Of a stretch of 64,000 nucleotides of DNA, positions 62,460 through 64,000 are shown in pieces (within the stretch, counting starts at the first letter, position 1; each line of letters begins with the position of its first letter). Below the pieces are notes generated by a model that worked only from the letters and a program-made list of their open reading frames with translations, had not been told where the DNA came from and made no database searches. Source of the stretch: Nocardioides humilatus (GTDB lineage: Bacteria; Actinomycetota; Actinomycetes; Propionibacteriales; Nocardioidaceae); contig NZ_VUJV01000001.1 of NCBI RefSeq assembly GCF_008373755.1, forward strand, positions 1,241,685 to 1,305,684. Reading direction: 5' to 3'. The position numbers and the translations under genes are program-made.

Positions 62460-62849
62460 ATGCCGTGGGCCTACCTCCTGAAGTGCGCAGACGATTCCTA
62501 CTACGCCGGAAGCACCATCGATCTCGAACGCCGCCTCTATGAGCACGGCACCGACGACCTCGGGCCGCTCTACACACGGCGTCGACGACCCGTCGAACTT
62601 GTCTGGAGCGGCTGGTTCGACCGGATCGACGACGCCTTCTGGTTCGAGAAGCGGGTCCAGGGCTGGAGCCGCGCGAAGCGTGAAGCCCTCATCCGCAACG
62701 ACTGGGAGGCCCTGCCCTTCCTCGCGAAACGCCCGAGCGCTCAACGGAAGCTCGAGGAACAGTGCGATGGCCCCCAGGAGGCATGTAGGGCCTTGGTTTC
62801 GAGGCTCGCTGCGCTCGCACCTCAACCAGCGGCATACCCCGGTGGTTGA
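62460..62849 (+). CDS. GIY-YIG-family putative nuclease
   Basis: 129 residues. The N-terminal GIY-YIG domain is recognised from WAYLLKCADDSYYAGSTIDL, with catalytic arginine in ERRLYEH and the metal glutamate expected in FWFEKRVQGW; it matches the short UvrC-N/YhbQ-like group. The canonical GIY is LLK-type and the YIG is YAG. The last 20 or so residues (VSRLAALAPQPAA) are translated from an inverted copy of the 43-bp dispersed repeat, so the native C-terminus has been replaced or extended by repeat sequence. The gene stands alone between repeat copies. Confidence 0.85.
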   Translation: MPWAYLLKCADDSYYAGSTIDLERRLYEHGTDDLGPLYTRRRRPVELVWSGWFDRIDDAFWFEKRVQGWSRAKREALIRNDWEALPFLAKRPSAQRKLEEQCDGPQEACRALVSRLAALAPQPAAYPGG

Positions 62850-62892
62850 GGTGCGAGGAGCGCTAGCGACGAGCCTCGAAACCCCTCAACCA
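62795..62892. repeat. Inverted pair of dispersed repeats between convergent genes
   Basis: An inverted copy (62795-62828) and a direct copy (62841-62883) of the dispersed repeat face each other across 12 bp and can form a very long hairpin with a few central mismatches; CCTCAACCAGC at 62884-62894 offers a further partner for the start of the second copy. It lies over the end of the GIY-YIG gene and before the stop of the convergent DUF2236 gene, and could act as a bidirectional terminator. Confidence 0.85.
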
Positions 62893-62894
62893 GC

Positions 62895-63956
62895 TCAGGC
62901 GATCGAGCCCAGGATTTCCTGGGACTCGATGATCCCGATGTCGCTGGGCGCCTCGCCGCGGCCGAAGACCCGCTCGCGCTGCTTCGCGCGCAGCTCGAGG
63001 TGGGCTTCCGAGGGGCGCGCGTAGCCGTAGCGCTCGCGGGCCTCCGCGGGCGTGAGCACCACCGGGCTCTCGGGCGGGACGTCGTTCCAGTACGGCAGCA
63101 CGACGGGCAGCAGCTTGGGCGAGAGCTGACGGATCGCCAGCAGCTTCAGCGGCATCACGTGGTGGACCGCGCCGAAGACCAGTCGCAGGTAGGGCCGGAC
63201 GAGCAGGTCGGTGAGGCGAGACTGCCGCACGCCCGCCATGCTCCGCATGTAGCGCGGCATCGTGGCGATGGTGCCGGTGCGCAACGACCAGTTCGCGATC
63301 GGTCGGACCAGGCGCCAGACCCCCTTGTTGGGCACGATCGCGTTGGCGCCGTTGAGGAGGTGGTCCATCATCTGCTGGGTCGCCTCGCTGGCGGCCAGCC
63401 GCGGACGCCACTCCTCGAAGTAGGCGCGCACCTCCTCGCGCGACCGCGGGACGTCGGCCGGGTCGCAGGTCTGCAGCTCGGCCGCGATCGCGCACTCGGC
63501 CCAGTACTGGCGCTCCTCGTCCTCCGTCAGCTTGCCCGGCCCGAACAGCTCGTAGGCCTTGAGCACCGAGTGCCAGCCGGTGATGAGGATCCAGAGCTGC
63601 GAGGACGGGTCGTTGGCGTCGTACGGGCGCCCGGTCACCGGGTCGTGCCCGATCGCCTTGGAGTGCACCTTGACCAGGACGTCGGCCATCTTCGACACCG
63701 TCCGGCTGTCGGCGAACGCGACGGAGGCGAAGTACTGCACGGTCCGTGCGTACCTCGTGTCCAACCGCGCGTAGTTGGCGCCGGTGTCGTGCACGGCACG
63801 CAGCAGGTGCGGATCCAGCTCCTCGACCACGGTCGCCCGCTCGATGCCGATGAACGGCGTGGTCGCGTAGCCCCACACCTTCCAGGTCACCGAGTCGGGG
63901 CCGAAGAACCCGTAGTCCTCGTGCGGCTGGATGGTCCTCTTGTCACGCTTGCTCAT
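62895..63956 (-). CDS. DUF2236 / MpaB-like oxygenase-family protein
   Basis: 353 residues of the MpaB/rubber-oxygenase (Lcp-related) family, mostly alpha-helical. Recognised from the N-terminal GPDSVTWKVWGYATTPFIG, the central LWILITGWHSVLKAYELFG with a candidate haem-ligand histidine, and a late GAVHHVMPLKLLAIRQLSP segment. Members are haem or iron proteins thought to carry out oxygen-dependent cleavage; the substrate is unknown. No signal peptide. AAAGGAG lies six bases before the ATG. A further gene lies upstream on the same strand. Confidence 0.85.
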   Translation of the reverse strand: MSKRDKRTIQPHEDYGFFGPDSVTWKVWGYATTPFIGIERATVVEELDPHLLRAVHDTGANYARLDTRYARTVQYFASVAFADSRTVSKMADVLVKVHSKAIGHDPVTGRPYDANDPSSQLWILITGWHSVLKAYELFGPGKLTEDEERQYWAECAIAAELQTCDPADVPRSREEVRAYFEEWRPRLAASEATQQMMDHLLNGANAIVPNKGVWRLVRPIANWSLRTGTIATMPRYMRSMAGVRQSRLTDLLVRPYLRLVFGAVHHVMPLKLLAIRQLSPKLLPVVLPYWNDVPPESPVVLTPAEARERYGYARPSEAHLELRAKQRERVFGRGEAPSDIGIIESQEILGSIA

Positions 63957-63971
63957 CGCGGGCTCCTTTGC

Positions 63972-64000
63972 TCACGGGTTCATCGCGTAGGTGTTGGCGG
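63972..64000 (-). CDS. C-terminal fragment of an upstream gene
   Basis: The last eight codons before a TGA at 63972-63974 read ANTYAMNP on the minus strand and end 16 bp from the DUF2236 start. Too short to identify; the rest lies beyond the window. Called only because spacing and codon use fit an operon partner of the DUF2236 gene. Confidence 0.35.

Noticed and set aside
62271-62825. 184-codon minus-strand open frame opposite the GIY-YIG gene
   Set aside because: Runs through the dispersed repeats and has no recognisable domain; the plus strand encodes a GIY-YIG domain.

Overview
The window is high-GC, gene-dense actinobacterial DNA, most likely from Nocardioides or a close relative (Nocardioidaceae). 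The reasons are strong G/C third-position bias, a WhiB-family Fe-S regulator, GTP-type PEP carboxykinase, a SARP/BTAD regulator, an SCP-X type thiolase operon, a DUF2236/MpaB oxygenase and frequent TGATG/ATGA stop-start overlaps. No rRNA, tRNA, CRISPR array, phage or classical insertion sequence was recognised.

Layout. 1-7 kb: an MMPL/RND exporter (3' end outside the window) behind a duplicated palindromic operator, a zinc alcohol dehydrogenase, pckG and a lipoprotein. 7-18 kb: a polyamine uptake and catabolism locus with an aminobutyraldehyde-type aldehyde dehydrogenase, a divergent class III aminotransferase, a PotABCD-type ABC transporter, an Lrp/AsnC regulator, an HAD phosphatase and a DadA/PuuB-like FAD oxidase. 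A DUF559/AbiEi-like putative nuclease gene bracketed by inverted arrays of 22-bp repeats sits inside this locus (10145-11342). 18-22 kb: a large glycine-rich secreted protein, a patatin phospholipase and its divergent TetR regulator.

21.8-39.8 kb is the most unusual part: sixteen minus-strand genes, mostly overlapping by 1-8 bases, running from a sugar ABC transporter (36718) down to a mannonate dehydratase (21837). They encode transport, two SDR dehydrogenases, an FAH-family hydrolase, an APH-type kinase, a divergent enolase paralogue with changed active-site residues, two UxuA-like dehydratases, an RraA-like protein, an SMP-30 lactonase, an aldose epimerase-like protein, KDG kinase, KDPG aldolase and an embedded WhiB protein. 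Flanking IclR and GntR regulators and a glucarate-dehydratase-like enzyme share operator motifs. The known parts (UxuA, KdgK, Eda) point to hexuronate/sugar-acid degradation through 2-keto-3-deoxygluconate. The kinase/enolase-like pair suggests an additional, possibly undescribed, phosphorylated branch.

40-53 kb: a quinone oxidoreductase; a SARP regulator divergent from a giant surface protein with eight Calx-beta repeats, whose promoter looks like a textbook SARP target with a leaderless start; a tandem paralogue broken by a frameshift; and a secreted protein related at its C-terminus to the glycine-rich protein. 53-64 kb: NAD(P)-malic enzyme with a homing-endonuclease-associated-repeat protein, a beta-oxidation-like operon (thiolase, SRPBCC, MaoC, SDR, acyl-CoA dehydrogenase) divergent from an AraC regulator, an exported protein with a polytopic glycosyltransferase-like membrane protein, a GIY-YIG nuclease gene embedded in dispersed 43-bp repeats, and a DUF2236 oxygenase. 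All functions come from reading motifs in translations; no database search was run.
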